A stretch of DNA of 64,000 nt from Protonemura montana (Eukaryota > Arthropoda > Insecta > Plecoptera > Nemouridae). The translations under genes were made by a program, and so were the position numbers. The notes beneath the pieces are model-generated. The model had not been told where the DNA came from, searched no databases, and was given only the letters and a program-made list of their open reading frames with translations. This document shows, piece by piece, positions 21,719-33,200 of the stretch (positions are counted from its first letter, which is position 1; each line of letters opens with the position of its first letter). The stretch is from contig OX387607.1 of the NCBI GenBank assembly GCA_947568835.1, forward strand, positions 1,736,001 to 1,800,000, given 5' to 3'.

Positions 21719-21927
21719 ATAGTCTTTGCCTCAAAAGGATAGAATATCTGTGCAAGCTTTATCTGTGCTAGTCTTTGCCTCATAAGGATGGAATATCTGT
21801 GCAAGCTTTATCTGTGCTAGTCTTTGCCTCATAAGGATGGAATATCTGTGCAAGCTTTATCTGTGCTAGTCTTTACCTCATAAGGATGGAATATCTGTGC
21901 ACGCTTTATCTGTGGTAGTCTTTGCCT
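21719..21927 (+). repeat. 49-bp tandem repeat, about 4 copies
   Basis: The unit contains AGTCTTTGCCTCATAAGGAT and GAATATCTGTGCAAGCTTTA, with a 49-bp period. Confidence 0.9.
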
Positions 21928-22539
21928 AAAAACTAATGCAAAATAATGTATCTATATATATCGCAAGATGACAGTTCCATCCCAATCTGTAAAGTCCTTC
22001 AGCATGTAAATTATATATGAAAACACAACCCAAATAAAGAGAGACGTAAAACAGACATATTTTCGAGGACTCCGTCCAGGGTTCCAGTCCTGGTACAAGC
22101 GAACCTGTCACTCCAACAACGGCGCCGACCCCCGGCATGTGAACTACATGTGAGAAACATTTCCAATACACAGTGGCGTTGAACAAGCACACGTATTGTT
22201 GACTTGTTGAATCATCTCAGATGAAGATATTTTATGATTTTATGGTTTCTTGAATGTGAAGTATGGTCAGTACTGTAGTTGACCTACGTGCCTACGCTGT
22301 AGTTGAACGTAGTCACGCAGAAATATCGGCCGTGTCAACAAGATACAACTACACCCATTTTTATTTTTATTTTCTTCCACGATTGATTACATATTTGGTA
22401 ACATTTGGTAAGTTAGATACATCAAAGATACATAGACCATGTAGACCATGTTAGATACATAAATACATGGACTTACACAGACATAGACATAAAAGATGAA
22501 GATACGGATACATAAAATACCTATTGTATTCTTTGTGTT

Positions 22540-23640
22540 TTAAAAAGGCCTTAACAGAATAAAACTAATTTCTTACTAAATATTCTTTCGGTGCATTCTT
22601 AAAAGCCAGACTAAATTTTCTTAATTGTGGTAACCTGTTAAAAAATGTAGCCCCATTTCGGTCGGCCCTCTGGACCATTTAACTGTTTTATGAGCGTTTT
22701 GTCTTAAATCCTTCTTATTTCTTAAACCGTGGCCTTGCACATTGTCAATAGATTGGAAATTGTTACAATTGTCAATTGTAACATTTATTGTGCCATGTAT
22801 TTATAAACAAGGTATAAGTTAAAATTTCCAGTTTTTTAAAAACGTTATGCATGAATATTTATAGTAAAATTCGGCACATGGATCCCGACTCGCCTTAATC
22901 ATAAATCTTACCGCTCTTTTCTGCAATTTAAAAAGTATTTTTGTGTGAGGAGACCAGTCCCAAAGTGCTATACCATAAAGAAATAAACAATTCGAACTCG
23001 ACTTACAGGTAGATGTTATATCTAATAACTTTTTGATGAGAATGCAACTGCATGCGATCTTTTTACACAGCATGTTGATGTGACTTTTCCAGTTTAGTTT
23101 TTTGTCAATAATTACAGCAAGCAGTTTAGTATCACTTTCTTCCACAATACTTGTGTTGTTCTTCTAGATAACTGTCCTGTCTTTGTTTTGCCTGAAACCT
23201 TAATACAACTGTCTTTCCATGATTCAGAAATAGGCTGTTCTCGCTCACTTTTCAATTCGAGAGACAGCGGTATTTGTTTTCACACATAATTTGTCCGAAT
23301 TTGATGATTTAATCAGGTGGGTGGTGTCGTCCGCGAAGAATGTTAGTTTGCTTTGTGTAATTTCGTTTGGTAGGTCGTTGGTGAATAATATAAACATTGG
23401 AGGAGCAAGAAACCGAGCCTTGCGGCAGTCCAATATTGATTGTTAGTTCCTCGGACAGATAGTCATTACCCTCTCGTTTGATGCCCACAATTTGTTTGCG
23501 ATCTTTTAAATGGGATCGAACCCAGGTATTCGCCACGCCAGTTCTTAATGCATATGCATTTTAATTTACTTAATAAAAGCTCGTGGTTTACCGTGTCGAA
23601 CGCTTTGGTAAAATCATAACAAACAACTCCCGAATCATGA
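22540..23640 (-). pseudogene. Decayed LINE (non-LTR retrotransposon) reverse transcriptase
   Basis: Minus-strand remnants of a reverse transcriptase. The template-grip motif GLPQGSV appears in one frame at about 23420-23450, and the catalytic FADDT box follows NDLPNEITQSKLTF at about 23330-23400 in another. The thumb region VIIDKKLNWKSHI lies at 23095-23130, with LYGIALWDWSP further down. Frames shift repeatedly, so the copy is dead. The arrangement suits a Jockey/CR1-type LINE. Confidence 0.8.
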
Positions 23641-24202
23641 AGATTTTTCTACCGTGATTCTAAAACTGCCTATCACAGAAAGCTCTTTCGAAGATTTTCG
23701 AGAATACCGATAAAATATCGATTGGCCTGTTGTTAGCGCTGTTTTTAAGCAACGGTATTATTTTTGCGGTTTTTCAAGATCTTGAAAATTATCCTCGACA
23801 GAAAGATTCGTTTATCTGCTATGAATACCGATACTTCTCATAGTCCATTTTCTGGAATCTCATCTGTCCCCGGCGACCTCTTCTTACCCACAACGTCTGT
23901 TAGCGTTAGGACCTCTTGGACCAGAATTGGTCTGAGAAGATATGCACTAAGTTATGGTCGCTGACAGGTTGATTATCGGTAGCTAGGTGAAAAGACAGCT
24001 TGGAATGTCTATTACCATGCCGGCAAAGTCTGTCAACAGGCTTGTGCATTACACGTTCACATTAATGGCAACATATAGGAGAACAAAATCTATTCGTAAA
24101 TACTTGTCTACTCAAATTTACAATGAACAGTAATACAGTTGCAAAATTTTCATTCTTAAGAGGTAACATAGCGTGTTATAAAAAAATCTCAAGCCCGAAA
24201 AA

Positions 24203-24325
24203 AAACCCAAACAGAACTGGTCATGTGTATGATGGTCACCCATCCAATACCTGACTCAGAGCAGTGCTGCTTAACTTCGGTGATCTCACGAGAACCGGTG
24301 TTTCCAACTCAGTGGCGCTAGGTTA
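24203..24325 (-). mobile_element. 5S-derived SINE (reverse orientation)
   Basis: On the minus strand it reads GTTGGAAACACCGGTTCTCG, GATCACCGAAGTTAAGCAGC and GGATGGGTGACCATC, then the CATGACCAGTTCTGTT tail. Confidence 0.8.
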
Positions 24326-24752
24326 AAACGCTCCATGGCTGCTACGGAGTTTGCTTTGCTCATTCTACAATGTGTAAATAAATAAATACATCGAATTAAC
24401 AAATAATTAAATTTAGGACTGTATTCTTGGATCTTCTTTTATTTCTTTAGTGTCGCTGTAACTCGACGATAACCCAGAAAGCCGTGTAAGCGCGTTTTAT
24501 AACCTAGAAAGCAAAATTGACATATACTAGAAGTCAGATTTTGAACTAAAAGAAGCTGGATACTCTTTTTGTCCCTCTTTTCGGACAGTGGGTGTAATTA
24601 TGCTCTTAATGAGTTCAATATTTGACTGTCATATTGCGATTTCTTAAATATCTTCTAGAATTTGATACAAATAATGATTTGTATTCAACGTGCATGAACA
24701 ATCTAAAAGTAATACGTAAGAAAGAACCGCCAAAACTGACATTTCACGACAG

Positions 24753-27586
24753 TTAAACGGCCGGCCGAGATTCGAGCTGCAGCATTATCTGCAGAATACT
24801 TTTGCTGCTGATTGCCACAGAAGAGTGCCGTGTAAACTGCTCCTGTGTCAACGAAGAAAGTAAGTTTCGCCATATAAAAGTTTTTCCAGCTCACCGCAAC
24901 AAACATGGACGTGTTTATCGGGAAGAAGCCCATCGCCTTGATGGTCATCGGAATCTCGCACCCCATTTCGATGATTTTCAGACTCGATCCGATGACAGGC
25001 ACGCAACGCATCTCGGCCCACTTGACGCTCGAAGTGGCCTCGGACAGGAGGCCGTGCTGTGCCATGACAAGTTAAGTAAGATACGAAATTATTGTATTTT
25101 GCTGGTTGCCCCGATCCACGCAGTGTCATTTTAATTGGGTTATACTTAAACACTTACGCCTCCTTACTCCCAGTGGTACAAGGACGGGTTTATCAAATTA
25201 AATATCCAGTTGTGTTTATGAAACATTTTTGTCGGATCTTTTATTTAACGTTTTGATGGTTAATTTTATTTTATTTACCTCTAGACTTATAAACTTACGC
25301 GTGTATTCACTTAAATGCAAAAGTTAATCCAAAAATTATAAACACGCACACTTATAACTTTCTGTGAAGAGGAAAATAATTGATGAAAATGCTCTAGTTT
25401 TAAGATTCCGTTTAGTTTGAAAGCACTGACCGCTGCTTCAAGGTTATCCCCGAAGTGACAAAATAAAAGCAACTCGAAGAAGCAGAAGAAAATGAAGCCG
25501 ACAGCCGTCAGAAACGAAATTCCCGCCAAGTCCGACTCCTGAAAAGTAAAAATAATCATATTTAAACTGAACTCCTAGCATGTATGACGCTTTCACCACT
25601 AGGATAGCCGACCTCCAAGATCGAACCTAAGCCTCCCTATTTCAAACCCGTCAGGGTTTCGTTAAGCAACACTGCGCTGAGTCAGGTATAAATTTAATAC
25701 AACAATTTCTGTCTTCTTATTTGAAATCTTATTTAAATTGCAAACGCTTGCAATGCGCGGGGTATTTTATTATTATGAACACTGCTACCGTCTCAAAAAT
25801 TAATGCCCAAAAGGGGACGGGCATCAATTTTTGAGACGGTGGTAGTATTCATAATTCATTCTTCTTGCTTGTCAACCTCTCGACAGCATGGATTTGTGGA
25901 GGAATCCTGTTGTTCACGTTGTACCGTCCTTCGGAGGGGACTTTTAGCCGGTGGTCCCCTTGGTGCACTTTTCCAAGAGAAGACAAGGTTTATCATCATC
26001 CTCATCATCACCCACTCATTCACCGACGCAGTTAGACCAGTGTCACATGGCTTGCTGTCCAAACAGTGCGTCGTTAAACACCATTGATCATTCGAAAATC
26101 GGACCTAATATTGATTTGTTTAACAAACTACGGGTTTGTAGAGTGATGCAAAGGACACTTACTTCGTTGAACACGATGAAGATGAGTTGGCTTAGAAGGA
26201 GTGGGATCAGCAGAATCTTTTCCATTAGAACACGTGAGAAGAGGTTGTTCAATTCTCGCGCAGCCCTAAAAGGTAAGACATAAGTTTCTTTCTCTCTAAT
26301 TCTGTTGTTTTCTTCTGAACTCAATCTTACTCGTTCACATTCGTTTGTTATTTAGCACAAAAACTTGGCCGCCTTTTTGTGTTTGTTTGTTTAAGATCAG
26401 ATTATTTTGAATCTAGTGTAGCAGAAAAGTTGATCTACACCAGCTCTTAGAGGTGGTGTGATTTTGATCAAGAACTAAAGACAAAATGTAAAAGGTCGTC
26501 CTCTCTGTGAAATCTGCTGTAAATTGCAAATAATTGCAATGGCCAAAGTATTTCATAATCAGGAACACAAATAATAAAATGATCATCTATATTCCAATCC
26601 AGATAATAACAGATTTAAGCATGACCTAACCTGATTGCTTGCTGATGGTGCTGCACCCAAAGACGCAACCTCTGCTTGACTAACTCATGCGAAGGATCCT
26701 TCATAGCGAGCAAAGTGTTCCGTACAATCCGTCTCAACGCCCTAGGGTACAATCGGCGATACTCGGCCGGTAAATCGATTGGTGTCTCCGGAACGATTCG
26801 CCTCCCGGCACGCCTCCCCCAAGCGGTCAACGGCGGACCATCCTCGCGCTCCATTGGCAAGGACATCGTCGGTGCCACCACAGATTCAGGGTCGAAAAGC
26901 TTTGCGAGCCGGAATGCCAAATGTTTCATCTTGGCCGTCTGCTGGCTAACCAGGGTGTAGTACACCATAGCGAAACCTACAATCTTGCAAGTCCAAGCTA
27001 GACTCTTGCCCATTTGAAGGATGACCACCATTTCGTAGCCAGGAGACTTGGTGGCGTCAAACGGGAACATGACGTGGAACGGTAAAGATCGTTTACCGTT
27101 GAGGTCGCGCATGTAACCGGCAAGATACTTTGGGTAATAGGCAAAGGTGCTAAATACCAAGGCCAAAACCATGGCAAAGAAAATTTTCTTATTCTTGCCT
27201 TGTTCAGCGTGAAATGTAAGTCGGTTCTGTTTTGGAAACGGGTCTCCCTTGAAGCTGTTATCCCAGAGATCGATGAACTGCCGAAATGTTTGTCGGCGTG
27301 CGACGAAGAAAAGGAGACAAGATATGAACTGCAATGCCGCAAGGTTGACGAAGAGATTTAACATGGACTTTTGGCGCGATGGCTCCTCACCGAAAAGTGT
27401 GTACGCTAAGATGGACGTTATGCTCACGATGAAAACCAGATTAAGCAACACTGCGTACACTTTGAAGAACAGGCGACACTTGCGCGACGCGACCAAATCA
27501 TCGAGTCCCAGGTGCCAGTTTCCGGTGGCAATCAACAGGTAGACGAGAAACTTGTTTTCGTTTTTAAAAGACATACTGGAATCCAT
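24753..27586 (-). CDS. Odorant receptor (7tm_6), 5 exons, 472 aa
   Basis: Insect odorant receptor, a seven-transmembrane subunit expected to work with the co-receptor Orco as a ligand-gated channel in olfactory neurons. Exons are 26631-27586, 26163-26265, 25431-25538, 24895-25056 and 24753-24842. All have GT-AG junctions and the phases close to 472 codons ending in TAA. Family landmarks are FHVMFPFD before TM4, ELNNLFSRVLMEKILLIPLL at TM5, ELLLFCHFGDNL in the TM6-side loop, and KAMGFFPIN at the TM7 start. At 472 aa it is longer than the usual 380-430. The extra length sits in the first exon between TM4 and TM5 and is rich in Pro and Arg (EREDGPPLTAWGRRAGRRI). The exon 4 acceptor is weak, and the short last exon is the least certain part. 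Confidence 0.82.
25720..25862. mobile_element. Foldback element, short form, in odorant receptor intron 2
   Basis: Left arm TTGCAAACGCTTGCAATGCG through TACCGTCTCAAAAATTAATG; right arm GGCATCAATTTTTGAGACGG. The palindrome is closed around GGGGACGGG without tRNA sequence. Confidence 0.75.
25860..26092 (+). mobile_element. SINE family B copy (ends GTCGTTAAACACC)
   Basis: It contains GTGGAGGAATCCTGTTGTTC, GTACCGTCCTTCGGAGG, GCCGGTGGTCCCCTTGGTG and GTGCGTCGTTAAACACC. Further copies in this window are at 28835-29080 (reverse), 29235-29525, 40445-40660 and 46017-46110. It lies within an intron of the odorant receptor. Confidence 0.8.
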
Positions 27587-28834
27587 GTCGCGTTGCAGAT
27601 TTTGTTGGGCTGAATTTGCTTATGACTGGAGTGATGCGGCGAAAGGTGCTTGCCGTCCCATGATGTCTTGACGTATGACAGGGACACGAGGGTCGCTTTG
27701 TTTGTCCAACCTTTGGGGGGCGGTAATGTGCAATGATCATCTGCACAATTAATGCACTGAGCTGGCGCCAAGAGCGTCTTGAAGTATTCATATTTTCCGT
27801 GTTGCAGTCGTTGTCTCACAGGGCAGTGGCGTAAGCTTGGGACAAAACGTTCAAAGACAGACATAGTTTTCAGGCGATTGTTTTAAAACCTTCGCTTTGT
27901 TGTCGACAGCGCCTTTTTTTGTATTTTTTAATCAGTGACTTGATTGTCGCCACACAAGTCTAGAACATGACTGCAAGCTTTGGGTGGAAGATCGGTAATA
28001 ACGTACTAACCAGTTTTTTAATAATTATTTTTTTTTAATTTCACAAATGTTTACTTACGCAGTGGACAAAGCGTCATATTCAATTTCAAAAGTACTTATT
28101 TCAAAGCAATGCTGCCCTGAATTAGGTATTGGATAGGTGTCCTTCACACACACAGCGCGTAGGAAGAAGCGGAAAAAGCGTACTAACGAGAGTTTGAAGT
28201 AAGTGCACTTTTTAAGTGTCACGTTGCGTAGCGGGATCTCAAAAGATCCCAAATACTAATTTGTATCCCAGAGAAAAGGTTAGTGAATAAGTGGTCCCAT
28301 ACCACTGTATCGACAATGCAACTAATATTCCTCTGTACAATATTCCAGATCGTTTCTAAGCAGAACTAGATAAGAGTTTGGTATTTTAACCCTAACAGCA
28401 ACTCATTTATCACTTCCCTACGGTTGATTAGGTACCAGCACACTCTCACCACGCATCGTTGCCTGATAATATAGGGGATAACCTGATGCTCCACCACTAG
28501 TTGTGCGTGGGTATTAGTTGCATCCTCCCAGTTGCATGCAGACAAAGGCAGCTTGGGATACCGGTCAAGGTAGTCGATAGAGAAGGCGGAACGCTACGTG
28601 TCCCGTCAGTATTGGCTGATATTACTTGCAGTTTTGACGTTTGTTTTTTAATCGATCGAAGGGGGAGAGCAGGCAACAAGTCGGTGTCGTTTCGCAAGGT
28701 GTCTTAAACGAAGCAACTGTGTGGAAAAATTTAAAAAGATTTTGGAGTAATCGTTCTTAGCGTACAAAAATCACGCTGTAACATAGATCTTCCGGCGCGC
28801 TCATCTCTTGGCAAGTGAAAGGCTTTGATGATTT

Positions 28835-29080
28835 ATTTGTGGTGTTTAACGACGCACTGTTTTGATAACGGACCATGTGACACTGGTCTTATGGCGTCGG
28901 TAAATTAGTGGATGATGGTAAACCTAACCTAGCCTAGAAGGGAGGAGGGTAAACCCGGTGAAGGTACTTAACCTACTCTTGTCGAAGAGCATCAATGGGA
29001 CCGCCGGCGTAAATCTCTTCCGAAGGACGGTACAACGCGAAGAACAGGATTCCTTAACAAATTCATGCTGTCGAGAGCTT
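28835..29080 (-). mobile_element. SINE family B copy (reverse orientation)
   Basis: Read on the minus strand it gives the GGAATCCTGTTCTTCGCG, GTACCGTCCTTCGGAAG and CGTCGTTAAACACCACAAAT landmarks. The central part differs by a short deletion from the plus-strand neighbour at 29235-29525. Confidence 0.75.
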
Positions 29081-29225
29081 ACCGAACGGTTTGCCGTGTT
29101 GGAAACATCGATCCTCGTGAGATCACCGAAGTTAAGCAACACTGCGCTGGGTCAGGTAATGGATGGGTGACCATCATACACATGACCAGTTCTGTTCGGG
29201 AGAGAGGTTGGAGGGATGAAAGTTA
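29080..29225 (+). mobile_element. 5S-derived SINE with one tail unit
   Basis: It has the 5S-like head GTTGGAAACATCGATCCTCG, GATCACCGAAGTTAAGCAAC and GGATGGGTGACCATC, then the tail CATGACCAGTTCTGTTCGGG to GGAGGGATGAAAG. It sits between two SINE B copies in opposite orientations. Confidence 0.85.
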
Positions 29226-29234
29226 GTACAGCAA

Positions 29235-29530
29235 CTTCACTTGCCTTGCTTATCAACCTCTCGACAGCATGGATTTGTGGAGGAATCCTGTTGTTCGCGT
29301 TGTACCGTCCTTCGGAAGGGACGTTAAGCCGGTGGTCCCCTTGGTGCTCTTCGAAAAGAGTAGGTTAAGTGCCGTAACCGGCTTTTCCCTCCTCCCTTCT
29401 AGGCTAGGTTAGGTTCATCATCACCCTCATCATCATCTACTCATTCACCGACGCCATTAGACCAGTGCCGCATGGCCCGATGTCAAAACAGTGCGTCGTT
29501 AAACACCACAAATAAATAAATAAACAACTA
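29235..29530 (+). mobile_element. SINE family B copy, near full length, with AAATA tail
   Basis: It runs from TCAACCTCTCGACAGCATGG through CGTTGTACCGTCCTTCGGAA and the AGGCTAGGTTAGGTTCATC box to GTGCGTCGTTAAACACC, then an AAATAAATAAATAA tail. The tail favours retroposition. Confidence 0.85.
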
Positions 29531-29569
29531 AATGTCGAGAGGTTGATAAGCAAGGCGAATGAAGTCGTA

Positions 29570-29830
29570 CTAACTTTCATCCCTCCAACCTCTCTCCCGA
29601 ACAGAACTGGTCATGTGTATTGATAAAACCTAGTTCAAAAAGTGTTTTACACTAGTTACTTGTACTAGTACTAAGGTTAAATAAAGTAGACATGAGTTTA
29701 AAAACTATGGTTATATGTATTATGGTCACCTATCCAATACCTGACCCTGCGCAGTGTTGCTTAACTTCAGTGATCTCAAGAGGACCGGAGTTTCCAACAC
29801 GCCAAACGTCTTTGCGCCAAACCGTCAGTG
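29570..29830 (-). mobile_element. 5S-derived SINE, reverse orientation, interrupted
   Basis: The minus-strand tail part is at 29570-29625 (CATCCCTCCAACCTCTCTCC on the plus strand). The 5S-like part is at 29725-29830, with about 100 bp of unrelated sequence between them. Confidence 0.75.
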
Positions 29831-30207
29831 GCCACCGACGCAAAACAACGAGCTAAAATGTCACTCAAATTATTTCACTCGGTTTGTATGTGATTTCAGT
29901 TTCTGCGTATGGTCCGTGATGTACAAAAAAATGCCGTTTTGCTGCATTTTTGAATAGTTTGGCGGAAAGAGAAGGAATTTACTAGCCTCTTTAAGGGTAT
30001 TTATATATCCGCCATGTTTAATGTGAATATGCTGCTGGTTGGTGTGTCAAGTACTGTCAAATCGTTGTGATCAGTTGTGATCGTGGTAAATAGTTGGGTT
30101 ATTTTAAAAAGCAGTTAACAACTAATAATATTAGAGCATTTATGTGTATAGCTCATATTTATATAACCTTAGGTGCATGAAGTGCAAGCTCGTTCAAATG
30201 TGACGAA

Positions 30208-33200
30208 ATGGAACCAAATCCACTTAGCATCATTTTGGTGAAGAGCGACAGTAAGGGCGACCGGCTTTTATTCCGCTACCCTTACGCTGCCGATCCACGA
30301 ACAGAATCCAGCCTACAGAATCGAAGGAGAAATCCGTATGCACTCACCGTCACTGAAGATCTTCTCCAAAGTCCACCCCCACAGACATCAAATATCTCTA
30401 AAGGTCGACTGATAGGATTCCCCGATGAAGTTTTATCTACGTTGTTTGCTGTCAAGCCAGATCTGTGTGGTTGTAAATTTGAGTTGAAAGTCAATGATGT
30501 TAGATTTGTTGGGCATCCAACGTTATTGCAGTCTGGCGTTGGTTCGAAGAATGCCATGGGCTCCCATGGCAGTTCTAAAGATATTCCTTCAATTATTTTA
30601 ATAAACATTGTCTTTGCTCTGCAAGCAACGGCTAGCCACTCCATCGTGAAATGTTATTATGATCTCAGCAAACGTTTGGGGGTAGCATTGAGACACGAAG
30701 AAAAGCGTTGTGGATTTTTAAGTCAGGAGACTAAAATAATGGTGGCAGCTCACGATGAAGTTGCATCAAGGTAAAACACTCACAGAACTCATTTGAGTTG
30801 TACTAGTTGGGTTCTAAATCTAAACAGAAACTAACCCATCATCTTTGATTGCAGGCTAGAAGGAGAGAACCCAGATGACCCCGTAACACCTTTCGACTTA
30901 ATACTGAAAAGAAGCCACCTGGCCAACGACCTTCGATCGGTTTACGAAGATCTCAGCTCAACTGGCTTGGTCCACGTTCGTGTCAATAAATGGATAGAAG
31001 TGAGCTTTTGCTTGCCTCAAAAAGTCCACAAGTTCCACAAAAGCAATTTTATTATGGAACCAGAATCAATACATAGGTTAGTACAACTGCTAGCTAAAAA
31101 TTATGATCAGTCCCCTGTTATAGGAGGACCTCCACTTTCAGATGTAACATTTAAGTAACTACATAGTTTTGCATGGCTTAAAAAAAAATCTCCTTGGTGC
31201 TGGTTTTTCAGTTTCATGTTGAGTAATTAACAGACCAAATAAAAATAAATATTCTGATTGGCTGTTGCCAAGCAAGTAGATTAACAGGCTCTCGAGTTTA
31301 TTTATTTATTTATTTGTTGCCAACTGACAAAATACATTGTTTTTGTATGGGCCATAGGAACTAGAGATTTAGGAAATGTATCAAAGTAACTTATAATATA
31401 ATGTTATGACTATAAAATATAGTATTTATAATAAGATAATAGTTTATATGCACAGTTCACTGAAAAACTGACCCTTCAACAATTTGCTGGTCATCTTTGG
31501 TCAAGTTAAAAGTTGTTGGTAGTCAGTCACTCAGCAGACGAATCCTTTCCATGAACCAAGTTGCTAAAATGCTATCTAATATTCATTCTGTACCTAGTTA
31601 TAACCAGCTGTTTGTTATTAACGGTCTATTAAATGCTGGTACTACTCAATCATTTAGCATTAGAATTAAGACACAAACTATGAGAGGGCTATGATAGCTT
31701 CAAATAAAAATTAAATGTAATGCTTAATCAATATTATTATAATTTAGAACAGTTTTTTAATAATTATTGATCGATTCTATCTATATACATATGTATCATA
31801 TACATATGATACACATATACATATGATACACATATACATATGTATCATTTCTGTAATACCCAAAAATTCAAAATATTGCTCTATGCTTGATCTAACTGGA
31901 AATGAATAAATGTTTACAAACTTTGTTGATTGTTCCTCTGCAGATGCTTGCAGTCGTTGCGTCCCTACCACGGTATCCTGCTCCTGGTTGAGCCAAGCGA
32001 GCTGTTGGACGACTTGCTGCCCGATGCATCTCCTGCCCTCGTACGCCTAGTGAGGATGTACAGCCCGTTAAAAAGTCTGCAAACCCTCTCAGCGGACGCA
32101 GATCTCACACTCTCGCAGGTACACGACAGCACCATTGAGTTTATAGATTTAGTCGGAGGACCAGCGTTAATGTTCATGTCAATGTCAGGTCAAATGTTTC
32201 GTTAATTTTTAAATCGAATTGTTTAGTCAACCAAGATTGACAACGTGAATGCTGAATATGTGTGAAATGTTTAAATCTTTATTTTAATGACCAAATAATT
32301 GTAAACTATTGACAATTACGTTAAAAATCAGAAACATGACAAATTGCAATGTATCACACATATATAACACATGTGAATTACTAATAAAATAAAATAAATA
32401 TCTCGCTGGTCTGTCAGGTGTTCCAGCTGTCGGGTCACTTGCTGTACTGGGCCAAAGCCACGATCATCTACCCGCTGTGCGAGAGCAACGTCTACGTCAT
32501 CGCTCCCGACGCTCCCATCCACGTGAACTCTCCGCTCGGAGAGCGCTTCTCCGAGAAGTTTCCCGGAATGAACCTGATACAGGCAAGAGAAACAACGCCA
32601 AAACCGGTAGTCGGCAACTGTGGCTTTGCCATGGGGTTTTCTGAGTAACAATAATGGTTCTGATTCTTGAAAACTTTTCATTTGAGGTTCTGATTCCGGG
32701 TCTGGGATCTTCATGGTTGTCTATTATGATTAAACTTTCATCAGCTCAATTGCAACTATTGGCACAAGTAGCAGAACATGGCAAATAATAACTAGATATA
32801 GAATCTTATTATCAGAAACCCTGCTACCCTCTCGAAAATTGTCGACCAAACATGGACTCGAACCCCTATCTCCACCTGTCATAATTAGAGTGACAGATCT
32901 CCAAGGAGTAGAACCACAAGGCTGTGAAAACTCACAGTCACTCTGATTCTAGTGACGCTATACCACGTCACAACCTGTCAATCTCGAGTAACTCCAATTT
33001 AATTTCGGATGCGTTTTATGATATAAAATCTGATTGGGGTTCGAGTCCCCTTTCAAGCGCCAATTTTTGAAAGGTTATTAGAGTTTCTGAGGATAAGATA
33101 CTTCGAGCATTGCAAGAATTTGTAATTTAAATCAGATTTCAAATCTAGACACGGTTCGGTCATGTAACCTTTCGACGGGCCGCTTTATTGCCAGGTGATC

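Larger units (their letters stand above)
20295..22540. other. Repeat-rich spacer, no gene recognised
   Basis: It contains a 21-bp low-complexity array (20898-20995), a 5S-derived fragment (21603-21712) and a 49-bp tandem repeat (21719-21927). The reading frames over the 21-bp array translate as Gly-Asp-Asn-Gly repeats on the minus strand, but this follows from the repeat and has no flanking gene structure. Confidence 0.6.
27587..30207. other. Spacer between divergent odorant receptor and NPRL3, SINE cluster
   Basis: The two genes are divergent, so their promoters lie in this 2.6 kb. The interval 28835-29830 is filled with nested SINE family B and 5S-derived copies in both orientations, creating long inverted repeats. 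Outside it I see no further element or gene. No core promoter motif could be assigned. Confidence 0.55.
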
